Source: Excoecaria cochinchinensis (Eukaryota; Streptophyta; Magnoliopsida; Malpighiales; Euphorbiaceae). From it: a stretch of DNA of 64,000 nucleotides. Position numbers and translations under genes: made by a program. The stretch's first letter is position 1; the number at the start of each line of letters is the position of its first letter. The notes beneath the pieces were generated by a model, which was not told where the DNA came from, did not search any database, and saw nothing but the letters and a program-made list of their open reading frames with translations. Shown here piece after piece: positions 11,065-21,100 of this stretch. The stretch lies in assembly GCA_947683425.1 (NCBI GenBank), contig CANTUQ010000101.1, forward strand, positions 27,241,001-27,305,000. Reading direction: 5' to 3'.

Positions 11065-14000
11065 GGACCCGAGCAAATATTGCGAATTCCACAGAGACGT
11101 CGGTCATTTAACCGACGAGTGCACTTCGCTAAAAAAAGAAATTGAAAGGCTGATACGCCGTGGGGCCCTCAGGAGATTCATAGGCCCGGCCAGAGGGGAT
11201 GAACCCTGCAGACAGCCGAGGCCTAGAAGGGACGATCCTGACTCAGACGACGATGAGCGCAGGAACCCCAGAAATGCTGATCCGGGTAGGCCTTATGCGG
11301 GGGTAATAAATGTGATCACCGGAGGGTCATCATACGGAGAGAATCTCCCCAAGAAAGGGAGAGGAAAAGGCGTTTACCTCTCCCGACAGGCAGAGCAGCC
11401 TGCCTCAGTCACCATTTCCAGCGAAGACGCACGAGATGTCCTGTTTCCACATGAGGACGCTCTCGTTGTAAGAGCTCGGATAAACAATTTCAATGTAAAA
11501 AGAATCTTGGTGGACAATGGCAGTGCTGTCAACGTCCTAACTCTCCAGGCCTACCGAGCCATGGGACTTTCGATCGGAGAGCTGAAGCCGAATGCCACTC
11601 CTCTGATCGGCCTGGGCAACGCTACTATCCCCGTGGCGGGCTCTGTAGAGCTTTTTGTCGAGCTCGGCCAAGAAGCGATAGCTCATGCTTGTAAGGTAAT
11701 TTTCATGATTGTTGACATGACATTTGCCTACAATGCCATTTTTGGCAGACCACTGCTTTTCCAGACCGGAGCTGTGACCTCCATCCGATACATGGTGATG
11801 AAGATTCCGACCTTAGGAGGCGTCGCCATCTTGAGAGGTGACCAGAAAGCATCCAGGGAGGCTTATATCACCATGATAAAGCAGCAGCGAGAAGCGATGG
11901 TCGTAGAGCCGGGCCTCGAACAGCCAGAGCAAGCGGAAAGGCCCAGGATGGACCCAGCAGAGGCCACAAAGGCCAGGTCGCTAGATAAAGGTAAAAATGT
12001 TCAGGTGGGGACAAGCATGGATAAGGAAACCGAAGAGGCCATTATGCATGTCTTGACCATCAATCAAGCGACCTTCGCCTGGAAGCCAGAAGATATCTCT
12101 GGGGTAGACCCCAAAATAATCACCCACAAGTTGAATGTGGACCCGAGCTTCCCTCCGATCCGCCAAAAGCTACGAAGGCACGCACCCGATCGGAGGAAGT
12201 TCATTTCTGAAGAGGTGGATAAGCTACTCAAGACCGGAACCATCCGAGAGGTAGAATATCCAGAGTGGCTGGCTAACGTGGTGTTAGTCAAAAAGAAGTC
12301 TGGCAAGCTGAGGATGTGTGTGGACTTCACCGATCTCAACAAGGCATGTCCCAAAGACAGCTACCCCTTGCCCAGCATAGACCAGTTGGTAGACGCCACG
12401 GCATGCCATGCCATTTATTCTCTGCTAGACGCATATGCTGGCTACCACCAAATCCTGATGTGGCTCTTGGATCAGGAAAAAACCAGCTTTATCACAAACG
12501 ACGGGACGTTCTGCTACAGGATGATGCCGTTCGGACTGAAAAATGCGGGAGCCACATATCAGCGCCTGATGAACAAGATTTTTAAAGACCAGATCGGGCA
12601 GAATGTCGAAGTATATGTTGACGACATGATCGTCAAGAGCCGAAGCGCCGAGGAACATCCAGCCGATCTGGCAAAAGTTTTTGACACCCTAAATAAGTTC
12701 CAGATGAAGCTCAACCCCGAGAAGTGCGTCTTCGGGGTACCATCAGGAAAATTCTTAGGATTCCTAGTCTCTCAGCGAGGGATCGAGGCAAATCCAGAAA
12801 AAATAAAGGCCATCCTCGAAATGCAACCCCCCAGGAGCATAAAAGACGTCCAGAAACTGAATGGAAGAATAACAGCCTTGGGACGATTCATTTCCTCTTC
12901 CGCCAAGCGTTGCACGCCTTTTTTCAAGAAGTTAAGGAAGAGCGAAACTTTTGTCTGGGGGGAAGACTGCCAGCAGGCCTTCGAAGAGCTGAAGGCATTC
13001 CTCACCAACCCGCCGCTGCTCAGCCGACCGGTACCAGGTGAAAATTTATACCTGTATTTAGCCACCTCTAAGGAAGCTGTTGCAGGTGCTTTGGTCCGAG
13101 AAGAAGATACCCAACAGCTACCCGTGTACTACGTAAGTGAAGTACTCAGAGGTGCAGATCTGAGAAAGGGACCGGTTGAGCAGCTCATTATTGCCCTCAT
13201 GATGTGTGCAAGGAAGTTGAGACCTTACTTCGAGGCGCACACAATCATCGTCCGATCGGGTCATCCTCTAAGAAAGATACTCCAGACGCCCGATCTGGAA
13301 GGCAAAATGGTGGGATGGGCGATTAAGCTACAGTCCTGGGATGTCAGATACGAGCCCAGAAAGGCTATAAAAGCTCAAGCTTTGGCAGATTTCATTGCCG
13401 AATTTGCGGGTGAGGAACCACCCAGTCAGCCCAAGCCACAAAACTGGGAAATGACAGTGGAAGGCGTAGCAAACGACAATCGAGGAGGCGTCGGCATAGT
13501 AATAAAAGGCCCTTTGGGCATCACAATAAGGTACGCCATAAAGCTTAATTTTAAAGCTTCTAATAATGTGGCAGAGTACGAGGCGCTCCTTCAAGGGCTG
13601 AGACTGCTCCATACAATCCGACCAGAGTCAGTAGCCATCAGGAGCGACTCCCAGCTGGTCACCAGTCAAGTTCTGGGGACTTTCGAAGCACGTGAGGCCA
13701 CGATGATCCAGTACCTGGCCAAAGTCAAGACTGCTTTCGCAAAACTGGAAGAGGCTGGATCGGAATGGGTGCTACATAAAGTCCCGAGAGACCAAACTGC
13801 AGAGGCCGATCGGCTAGCTAAGATGTCTGCTTCCGCACAAAGTGTCATAGAAGAAAACATTGCCGTTGTAGACCAGACTTCCTCCTCCCTAGACGAACCA
13901 GAGATGATGGAAATTGACCAAGAGAATGAAACCTGGATGAGCCCAATTATGCAGTTCCTCCAGACAGGACGACTGCCCGAGGACAAGGACGAAGCTCGAA

Positions 14001-14149
14001 AGGTATCTCGAAAATCTCTCAATTACTCCATCATTAACGGTGAATTGTACAAAAAAGCTTTCAGTCACCCTTGGCTAAAGTGCGTGTCGGAGGAAGAGGG
14101 GGGACTACATCCTCAGAGAGCTCCACGAGGGCATATGCGGTGCGCATGA
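10751..14149 (+). CDS. Tat polyprotein: zinc-binding segment, protease, RT, two RNase H domains
   Basis: Open frame of 1132 codons; the true join to gag lies within its first part. A Cys/His-rich piece, CEFHRDVGHLTDEC, is near residue 115. The protease has VDNGSAVNVL near residue 255. The reverse transcriptase runs from about 520 (RMCVDFTDLNKACPKDSYPL) through MMPFGLKNAGATYQ to the active-site box YVDD near 622. A degenerate canonical RNase H covers about 763-846. A second, archaeal-type RNase H covers about 897-1026 (AEYEALLQGL, IRSDSQLV, AEADRLAKM); its first acidic residue is Glu (TVEGVAN) where the family usually has Asp. The frame ends early because of a G-run at 14098-14103 that shifts it out of the integrase frame. 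Confidence 0.92.
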   Translation: MMLSGPKAEGGPASWTAYNTRTIALLKEPPLPIGQPKAKMELKVPEIQAKPEDQEETGIRVQTTRQRGTYTPLNATPTAVLMWIKEKHRRVNWPRDLSGRSRDARDPSKYCEFHRDVGHLTDECTSLKKEIERLIRRGALRRFIGPARGDEPCRQPRPRRDDPDSDDDERRNPRNADPGRPYAGVINVITGGSSYGENLPKKGRGKGVYLSRQAEQPASVTISSEDARDVLFPHEDALVVRARINNFNVKRILVDNGSAVNVLTLQAYRAMGLSIGELKPNATPLIGLGNATIPVAGSVELFVELGQEAIAHACKVIFMIVDMTFAYNAIFGRPLLFQTGAVTSIRYMVMKIPTLGGVAILRGDQKASREAYITMIKQQREAMVVEPGLEQPEQAERPRMDPAEATKARSLDKGKNVQVGTSMDKETEEAIMHVLTINQATFAWKPEDISGVDPKIITHKLNVDPSFPPIRQKLRRHAPDRRKFISEEVDKLLKTGTIREVEYPEWLANVVLVKKKSGKLRMCVDFTDLNKACPKDSYPLPSIDQLVDATACHAIYSLLDAYAGYHQILMWLLDQEKTSFITNDGTFCYRMMPFGLKNAGATYQRLMNKIFKDQIGQNVEVYVDDMIVKSRSAEEHPADLAKVFDTLNKFQMKLNPEKCVFGVPSGKFLGFLVSQRGIEANPEKIKAILEMQPPRSIKDVQKLNGRITALGRFISSSAKRCTPFFKKLRKSETFVWGEDCQQAFEELKAFLTNPPLLSRPVPGENLYLYLATSKEAVAGALVREEDTQQLPVYYVSEVLRGADLRKGPVEQLIIALMMCARKLRPYFEAHTIIVRSGHPLRKILQTPDLEGKMVGWAIKLQSWDVRYEPRKAIKAQALADFIAEFAGEEPPSQPKPQNWEMTVEGVANDNRGGVGIVIKGPLGITIRYAIKLNFKASNNVAEYEALLQGLRLLHTIRPESVAIRSDSQLVTSQVLGTFEAREATMIQYLAKVKTAFAKLEEAGSEWVLHKVPRDQTAEADRLAKMSASAQSVIEENIAVVDQTSSSLDEPEMMEIDQENETWMSPIMQFLQTGRLPEDKDEARKVSRKSLNYSIINGELYKKAFSHPWLKCVSEEEGGLHPQRAPRGHMRCA

Positions 14150-15173
14150 GGCAAGCAGAGCCATGGCAAGAAAAGCCCTTCAGACGGGATATTACTGGCC
14201 TAGCATGCTCAAGGATGCCCAGGAGAAAGTAAGGATATGCCCGCAATGCCAAATTCATGGCAGGATTATAAGGCAGCATGCAGCAGACCTGCAGCCGATC
14301 GGAATTGCATGGCCATTCGACCAATGGGGAATGGACATCTTGGGACCTTTTCCCCAAGGCAAAAAGCAGATGAAATTCCTCATAGTGGCAGTAGACCACT
14401 TCTCCAAGTGGATTGAGGCTGAGCCGGTGGCCACCATCACAGCCGAGAGGGTCAAGAGCTTTACATGGAAGAACATCATCTGCAGGTATGGCTTACCCAA
14501 TGTTTTTATTGCAGATAATGGCAAGCAGTTCGACAGCTCCATTTTCAGGAACTTTTGCCAAGGCTTGAACATCAAACTAAAGTTCACATCTGTCGCTCAT
14601 CCCCAAAGCAACGGAATGACTGAGGTCTCCAATCGGACCATCTTAGAGGGACTGAAGAAGCGACTGGGTCAAGCCAAAGGCAACTGGACTGAAGAACTGC
14701 AGAGTGTCCTGTGGACATATAGAATGTCCCCCAGGACAGGCACTCATCAGACGCCATTTTCTCTTGTTTACGGCTCCGAAGCAATGATTCCTGTGGAGGT
14801 CGGCCTCCCTTCTTACCGATCGGCTCTCTACTCCGAGCGGATGAACACTCAAGAGAGATGCCAAGACTTAGATCTCATCGAAGAAAAGAGGGAGGACGCC
14901 TACGCCAGGATCGCTGCCTATAAACAAAGAGTGGCCAGATACCACAATGCTAAAGTAAGGTCTAGAACCTTCAATGTAGGCGATCTGGTACTCAGAAAGG
15001 CAGAACTAGGCTTGGGAAACGCCGGAGTGGGAAAGCTAATGCCAAATTGGGAAGGGCCCTACGAGGTATCTAAAGTCCTAAGCCCGAGCACTTATAGGCT
15101 CCGAACTGTTGAAGGGCGAGAGCTCCCCAGAAGCTGGAATGTTGAAGTACTCAAGAAATATCATGTCTTATAA
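14103..15173 (+). CDS. Tat integrase (C-terminal part of pol, shifted frame)
   Basis: Continues pol in another frame after a run of six G at 14098-14103; five G would keep it in frame. The N-terminal HHCC zinc finger spans LRELHEGICGAHE to CPQC. The DDE core has Asp in WGMDILGPF (about 14335), Asp in IADNGKQF (about 14516) and Glu in GMTEVSNRT (about 14624). The C-terminus ends in a chromodomain-less tail (PRSWNVEVLKKYHVL). It would insert the cDNA into the genome. The region looks intact apart from the shift, which could be a real mutation or a homopolymer error. Confidence 0.92.
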   Translation, partial: DYILRELHEGICGAHEASRAMARKALQTGYYWPSMLKDAQEKVRICPQCQIHGRIIRQHAADLQPIGIAWPFDQWGMDILGPFPQGKKQMKFLIVAVDHFSKWIEAEPVATITAERVKSFTWKNIICRYGLPNVFIADNGKQFDSSIFRNFCQGLNIKLKFTSVAHPQSNGMTEVSNRTILEGLKKRLGQAKGNWTEELQSVLWTYRMSPRTGTHQTPFSLVYGSEAMIPVEVGLPSYRSALYSERMNTQERCQDLDLIEEKREDAYARIAAYKQRVARYHNAKVRSRTFNVGDLVLRKAELGLGNAGVGKLMPNWEGPYEVSKVLSPSTYRLRTVEGRELPRSWNVEVLKKYHVL

Positions 15174-15764
15174 TGTATCAGAACCTGGCAATTTGCCTGA
15201 TTAATAAAAAGGTTCCTTCTTTCATGTTCGTTCAATTAATGCTTAGTTCAGCGTTCTACGATTAGGCTTGATACCCGTCTCAAGGTACAAAAGTGAATCT
15301 GACGTGATGGAGGATCTTACCTCCCCGAATATTGTCCCTATTATAGAGGATCTAACCTCTCGCGCTCGATTATGCAATTGTTATGCAATATTACGAGTAT
15401 TCTCGGCCATGCAATTCTCATGCAGCTCTACGAGTATCACTCAACTCGATTTCGCAATAACTATGCGACCCTACGAGTATCATATAGCTCAGTTATGCAA
15501 CACTTATGCAGCTTTATGAGTATCACTTAGCAAAACGATCGATCACTTAGCTTCGACGCTATTCGAATTCAGGAAGTACTTGTGAAATTTAATGCAAATT
15601 TTAATTACGAGTTTTAATTAGCTCGATCATATTGCAAATTTTAGTACAAACTTATGTATACATTGATTTGCAGAAAAATGCAATTTCATTAATGAAAAAT
15701 GTCTACACTTTACAGTTCATAAGAGAAAACAGGAGAAAAAGCAAAGCTAATCTAAGCTCCTATG
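15174..15764. other. Noncoding spacer of the Tat element
   Basis: Lies between the integrase stop (+) and the antisense ORF stop (-). It contains loosely repeated phrases such as GCAATTNTTATGCAA and TACGAGTAT (15370-15530). No ORF is supported. Confidence 0.5.
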
Positions 15765-16513
15765 CTAACTATCTATATTTATAATTTCCACCCCGCCAGG
15801 TGGATCAGCAACTTGCTCGGCGTCCGGATCAGCAGCGACTTGAGAAGGGTCGGCAGTAGGCGGTACAGATACTGCCCCCCCTTCAGAGACAGGCCCAGTG
15901 GAAGAAGGCGCCACTGGCTCAGCTTCGGGTGCAGGAGGAACCTCCGTTTCGGCTTCAGGGGTTGAAGACGCCATAGGCCCCACTTCAGATGGAACCTCTT
16001 GAATAGTCGGCAGAACTGAGGGACCTTCTCCAGAAGTTCTCTCGATGACTTCCCCCTCGGGAGCGCCTTCGTCGTCGTCACTGCTTGGAGGAGCAGGCAA
16101 TGAGGCCGGGTCATCCATCCATGACAGATCCGCCCCAGGGAAGCGCTGCCCAGCTTCATGAACTAGCCGAGACAACAGCCCCACCTGGGTGTCTGCCAAC
16201 TCATCGATCAGGCGCTCCTTTTGGTTGGCAAGCTCTATCTCAAGAATCTTCGTATAGGAAGCCTCGTTCTCTGCTGCCGTCGCCTTCAAGGACTCCACCT
16301 CTGTCTTCAACCTGGCGTTCTCAGCAACCAACTCTCTGCATTCGGCATCCAGTCGGCTTGCATCTGCCTCGAACCGCCTCAGTTGTCCACAATCTGCGGA
16401 TAGCCGGGCAACTTCGCCCTTCAGCCTGTCGGCCTCGCCCTGCCGAGCTTTCAGCTCCTGAGCACTCTGGTGAGCCTCCTTCCTCAAAGCTACTGTCTCC
16501 GACTGAGAAGCAG
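15765..16513 (-). CDS. Antisense ORF of the Tat element, 3' part of last exon
   Basis: Encodes the C-terminal half of the antisense protein. It begins with a long heptad-rich coiled coil (about 100 residues with many L, E, K, A; for example ARLKTEVESLKATA) followed by an acidic Pro/Ser/Glu/Ala-rich tail that ends at 15765. Its 5' continuation is at 29648-31402; the Athila element and one copy of its CATAC duplication separate the two. Across that junction the codons stay in the same frame, so the break is due only to the insertion. The function is unknown; similar antisense ORFs are known in Tat/Retand-type elements. Confidence 0.82.
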
Positions 16514-16518
16514 CATAC

Positions 16519-18076
16519 TGATAATTGTGAAATTAATGATATTTTTAGTGTGTTTTTATTTATTTATTTAAGTTAATTTAGTATTTATTTGGTTGAATTA
16601 TAGTTGAATTAGTTAATTTTATGTTTTTAAAGTTTAATTGTTGATTTTGGTATTTTTCAGGATTAAAATAAAGGAAAAATGATTTAATGCTAAGTTGTGG
16701 ATAATTTGGTAAATTCTCATATTTGTGAAAGTCAAATGGAACAAAGTGCAATTACATAATGCACGGGAGTGCAATTTCTCACTTGGCCAAGTGAGTGTTA
16801 TTTGCTTAATGCACGGGAGTGCAAAATTTCACATGGCCATGCATTCACAAATGGAAAAATCAACACGGCAATGCATTTTCATGACTTTCTTACCAACTGG
16901 TCACGTGGGATGAATTCAAACTCCACCAAACTTCCGAAGAAAAGAAGAGAATCCTTTTCTCATTTACCAACCGATGAAAACATTGGCAATAAAAAGTCAG
17001 AAAGAATACCAGATCGGGGGGAGTTGAGTTTTTGCTGGAACGAAGAAAGAAAGATTTATTTCTGCAACTGAAGATTTAGATTTTTCATATAGTTTTAGAA
17101 TTTAATTTATGCTGTTGTTATTTTAAATCTGAGAGAATAATTAGAGATAGTGGGAGATTATTATTTCTTTTTGAAGTTTTGAGAATAGATCAGACGGGAA
17201 GAACATCAATTTTATTATTGTAAGAATTTCATTTTCAGATCTCAAATGGGTAATATCAACTTATCTCTATTTAATTCAGTTTTTATGTCAATTATGAGTG
17301 AGTATTTCCTTTCTTGTTAAGGGATGCCTTGAATCCCCAATAATCATGTGAATGCTTGCGTGGATTGATTTATGCATATGCTTCAGATTTATCTTCTCCA
17401 AATTTATTTGTTTTAGTTATTGAATTTAATGCAAGTTTAAGAGTAATCTGCTGTGATAATCTTAGATTGTATTCACTTCATTAGCTTATATATAATTTGT
17501 TCTATTTCTATTGATTTTCACTGGTTTAATTAATCCGAGATGGTAGTTAAATCTGTGGATCTCTATTTTAATAGGTTCAGAATTGTAGAAGATAATTAAG
17601 CTTTGGTATCTTAATCCGGGATGGTAGGATCATCTAAGCTTAGGACTTAAGACCTGTTTCAATGCTAAAATATGTGCTGAATCCAGGGTGGTAGGTGCAT
17701 GTGTTAGAAAAGCTTGATCCGAAAGGCAGGCTATGGTATAGGCTAGGTTGTTCACTGATTGTATATGAAATTGTTGAATTAAGTATTCACATGATATCAT
17801 TGGGGAGAATGGGTATTCCTTAGCAAGATCTCTTAGTTATTTTATCAAATTACTGTATTATTAAATCGTTAATATTCTTAGACATTAATATCATCAGTTA
17901 GATTATTAATTATTCTGCGTTAAACAATCACCAAATCAAAATAATTGGGAATTCTTTAGCATACATTTAATTGTTAAAATTTACGCAACACGGTCCCTTG
18001 GGTTCGATAACTTGTGGTCTTAATTATATTCTACTATATTACTTGCCGATTCAGTACACTTGCTGAGGTCGCGTCA
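16519..18076 (+). repeat. 5' LTR of the Athila element
   Basis: 1558 bp, TG..CA ends, nearly identical to 28090-29647. It contains no long ORF; the short frames that can be read in it are repeated in the other LTR and are not genes. Confidence 0.95.
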
Positions 18077-18082
18077 AGTTTT

Positions 18083-18099
18083 TGGCGCCGTTGCCGGGG
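18083..18099 (+). other. Primer-binding site complementary to tRNA-Asp
   Basis: TGGCGCCGTTGCCGGGG lies 6 bases past the 5' LTR and is the exact complement of the 3' end of plant tRNA-Asp (CCCCGGCAACGGCGCCA). It primes minus-strand cDNA synthesis. This site is typical of Athila elements. Confidence 0.9.
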
Positions 18100-18190
18100 A
18101 ACGACGTTGTCAGTAAGTTTTGATTTTTATTTGTATGTGTTTTCATTTTCTGATTTTATTATTTTTATTCTTTTCAGGTAGTTGTGGTGT

Positions 18191-21100
18191 ATGAGCAGAG
18201 TTAGACAAGGATCATTAGCACCCTACGACCCTGAAATCGAGAGGACCTTGCGTCAACAAAGGAGAGCCAACAGAGACTACAACATGGAAAATAATCCTCT
18301 CCCTATTGATGAAATTCCTCCCGAGAATGAACAAGTGCCAAGGGCACATGAAGAGGTACCAAGAAATTATGGAGGAGAAGTCCCTAGGCAGCGAACGATA
18401 AGGGACTATGCTGTGCCAAGATGGACTGAAGACCATAGGACAATTGTGCTGCCAAGAGGAGTACAATTTGAACTGAAACCAGCAACTATCAACATGGTGC
18501 AAAGAAATCAATTTTCTGGATCAGAAGTGGAAGATCCTGCACAACACTTGGACTTATTTTTGGAGATTAGTGACACTGTGCAGATTCCAGGAGTGACACC
18601 TGATGCTGTAAGACTGAAATTATTTCCTTTCACCTTGATTGGAAAGGCAAGAGAGTGGTTGCAAATGTTACCAAGACAGTCAATTACATCGTGGGATCAA
18701 TTGCAAGAAAGGTTTCTGATGAAATTTTTCCCACCTAAAAAAACAGCAAATATTCGCAACAGCATATTTCAATTTAGTCAATTGAGTGATGAGCCCTTTT
18801 ATGAGGCTTGGGAAAGATTCAGAAGATTGTTAAGAAGCTGTCCGCATCATGAAATACCAATCTACCATCTGATGCAACAATTTTATTCTGGTATTTCACC
18901 ACAAACGAAATCTTTGCTGGATGCATCATCAGGAGGTTCTTTTATGAATAGGATACCAGAAGAAGCATTCCAGCTGCTGGATGAAATGGCATCAAATGAC
19001 GCTCAGTGGGCTAATCCTAGATCAATCTCAAGAAGACAAGGAATACATAGTGTAGATGAAGTGTCAATACTGAGGGCACAGGTGGAGTCAATGCAAAACA
19101 AGATGAAAAACTTAAGGGTGAAAAATGTAGCCTCTGTTTCTCAAGAAGATGAGTGGTATGAAAGTGGGCAATATGCTCAAGAGAGTACAACAATGGGAAA
19201 TGTTAATGCTGTAGGGGATTATCGGAGGAGTGACCCCTATAGTAACTCATACAACCCAGGCTGGAGAAATCACCCGAATTTTTCTTGGAAAGATGGAAAT
19301 CAGAATGCCTCATCCTCTCACCCACCAGCAAGACCACCTTTCAACCAAAGTACTCAGCACAATCAAGGACATTCATACCAACCCCAATCATCTAACCAAT
19401 ACCAAATGCCATACCCATCCCATCACAACCATGGACAGAACTTCAATCAACCACAAGCTCAATCATACCATCCACCGGGATACCCACCTAGGCCACCTAT
19501 GCAAGAGAAGAAGCCAAATCTTGAGGATATGATGGCTAACTTCATAAACAGTCAGCAGCAATTCATGACAAATCAAGAGGCTAGGTGGAAATCTCAAGAG
19601 CAGTGGAACCGAAACCAAGATGCTTCTATGAGAAATCTGGAAACTCAATTGGGACAGCTTGCAAATTCTGTGTCCCAAAGGCAACCAGGAACATTTCCTT
19701 CAACTGTGGATCGAAATCCAAAAGAGGAAGCAAAAGCAATTACACTGCGAAGTGAAAAGGACGTGGCACAAAGAGAAGATCAAGGTAAAATTTCTTCATC
19801 AGAAAAGGAGGAGCCAACACAGACTGTAAGTAATTCTAACTCTAATATAGAAATGAATGAAAATGCTCCTAAAAAGGATAAAGGTAAGAGTATAGTGAAT
19901 CCAAGGGTAGAGGATCTCGACATAAATAGACTGCCATTTCCTGCTGTTGCTAGACAAGAAAAGAAAAATGAGCAAAAAGCTAGGTTTATAGAAATGTTTA
20001 AGAAATTACACATTAATTTACCATTTGCTGAAGCTTTAGCTCATATGCCCAACTATGCTAAATTTATGAAAGAACTATGTTCTAATAAAAAGAAATTAGA
20101 AGGGCATGGAACTGTTCAACTAACAGAAAATTGCAGTGCTATAATCATGAACAAGATCCCTGAGAAATTGGAAGATCCAGGTAGCTTCACTGTACCTTGT
20201 GCTATTGGTGAAAATTTTTATGGTAATGCTTTGTGTGATTTAGGTGCAAGCATAAATCTAATGCCTTATTCTATTTGCAGGAAGCTGAATCTTGGTGATC
20301 TTAAGGAGACGGGAATGAGACTCCAACTTGCGGATAGGTCGGTAAGGCGACCCAAGGGAGTGATAGAGGACCTGTTAGTGAAAGTGGGGAAGTTTATTTT
20401 TCCAGTAGATTTTGTGGTGATGGAAATGGAAGAGGACAGGAAAGTACCACTTATAGTGGGGAGACCATTTTTAAACACAGCAAAAGCTTTGATTGATGTG
20501 CATGGGCAAACGGTTACCCTGAGATTCAATGATGAAAAATTAGTTGTTGATATGAACAAAGCTCAAAGATATTCATCAGATGATATAGAAGAATCTGCTT
20601 ATTTTATGGATACAATAGACAAGTGTGTAGAAGAGGTGAAAGAGGAAATGTTAGAAGCTGATCCGGTGAATGAGGATTTCCTGCATTCTTTGGAGAATGA
20701 GAAATTGGAAGATGAGGAAGTGATTGCAGCTGTGGAGCAAGAAAGTGAAGAAGACAGCACACAGGAAGAAGGACTGAACCTGGGAAAGGGGGATACACAT
20801 TCTAAACTTAACCCTCTTCCTTCACATTTAAAATATATATTTTTAGAAGATAATGCAAAACCAGTAATTATTTCATCTTTATTGACAGGTTTGGAAGAAG
20901 AAATGCTTATTGAAGTACTCAAGAAGCATAAAGGAGCAATTGGCTGGTCAACTTCAGATTTAAAAGGAATCAGCCCCAGCTATTGTACGCACCGGATACT
21001 TATGGAAACTGACTTCAAACCGGTGGTGCAACCACAAAGGCGGCTAAATCCAGCAATGCAAGAAGTGGTGAAAAAGGAGGTACTTAAGCTCCTTGATGCA

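Noticed and set aside
16725..17071. Short frames in the Athila 5' LTR (also at 28296-28642)
   Set aside because: They are the same LTR sequence in two copies, without splice or domain support.
18113..18177. 65-nt intron in the Athila leader
   Set aside because: Donor and acceptor look fair, but the size is near the lower limit and nothing requires it; mentioned in the gag-pol entry only.
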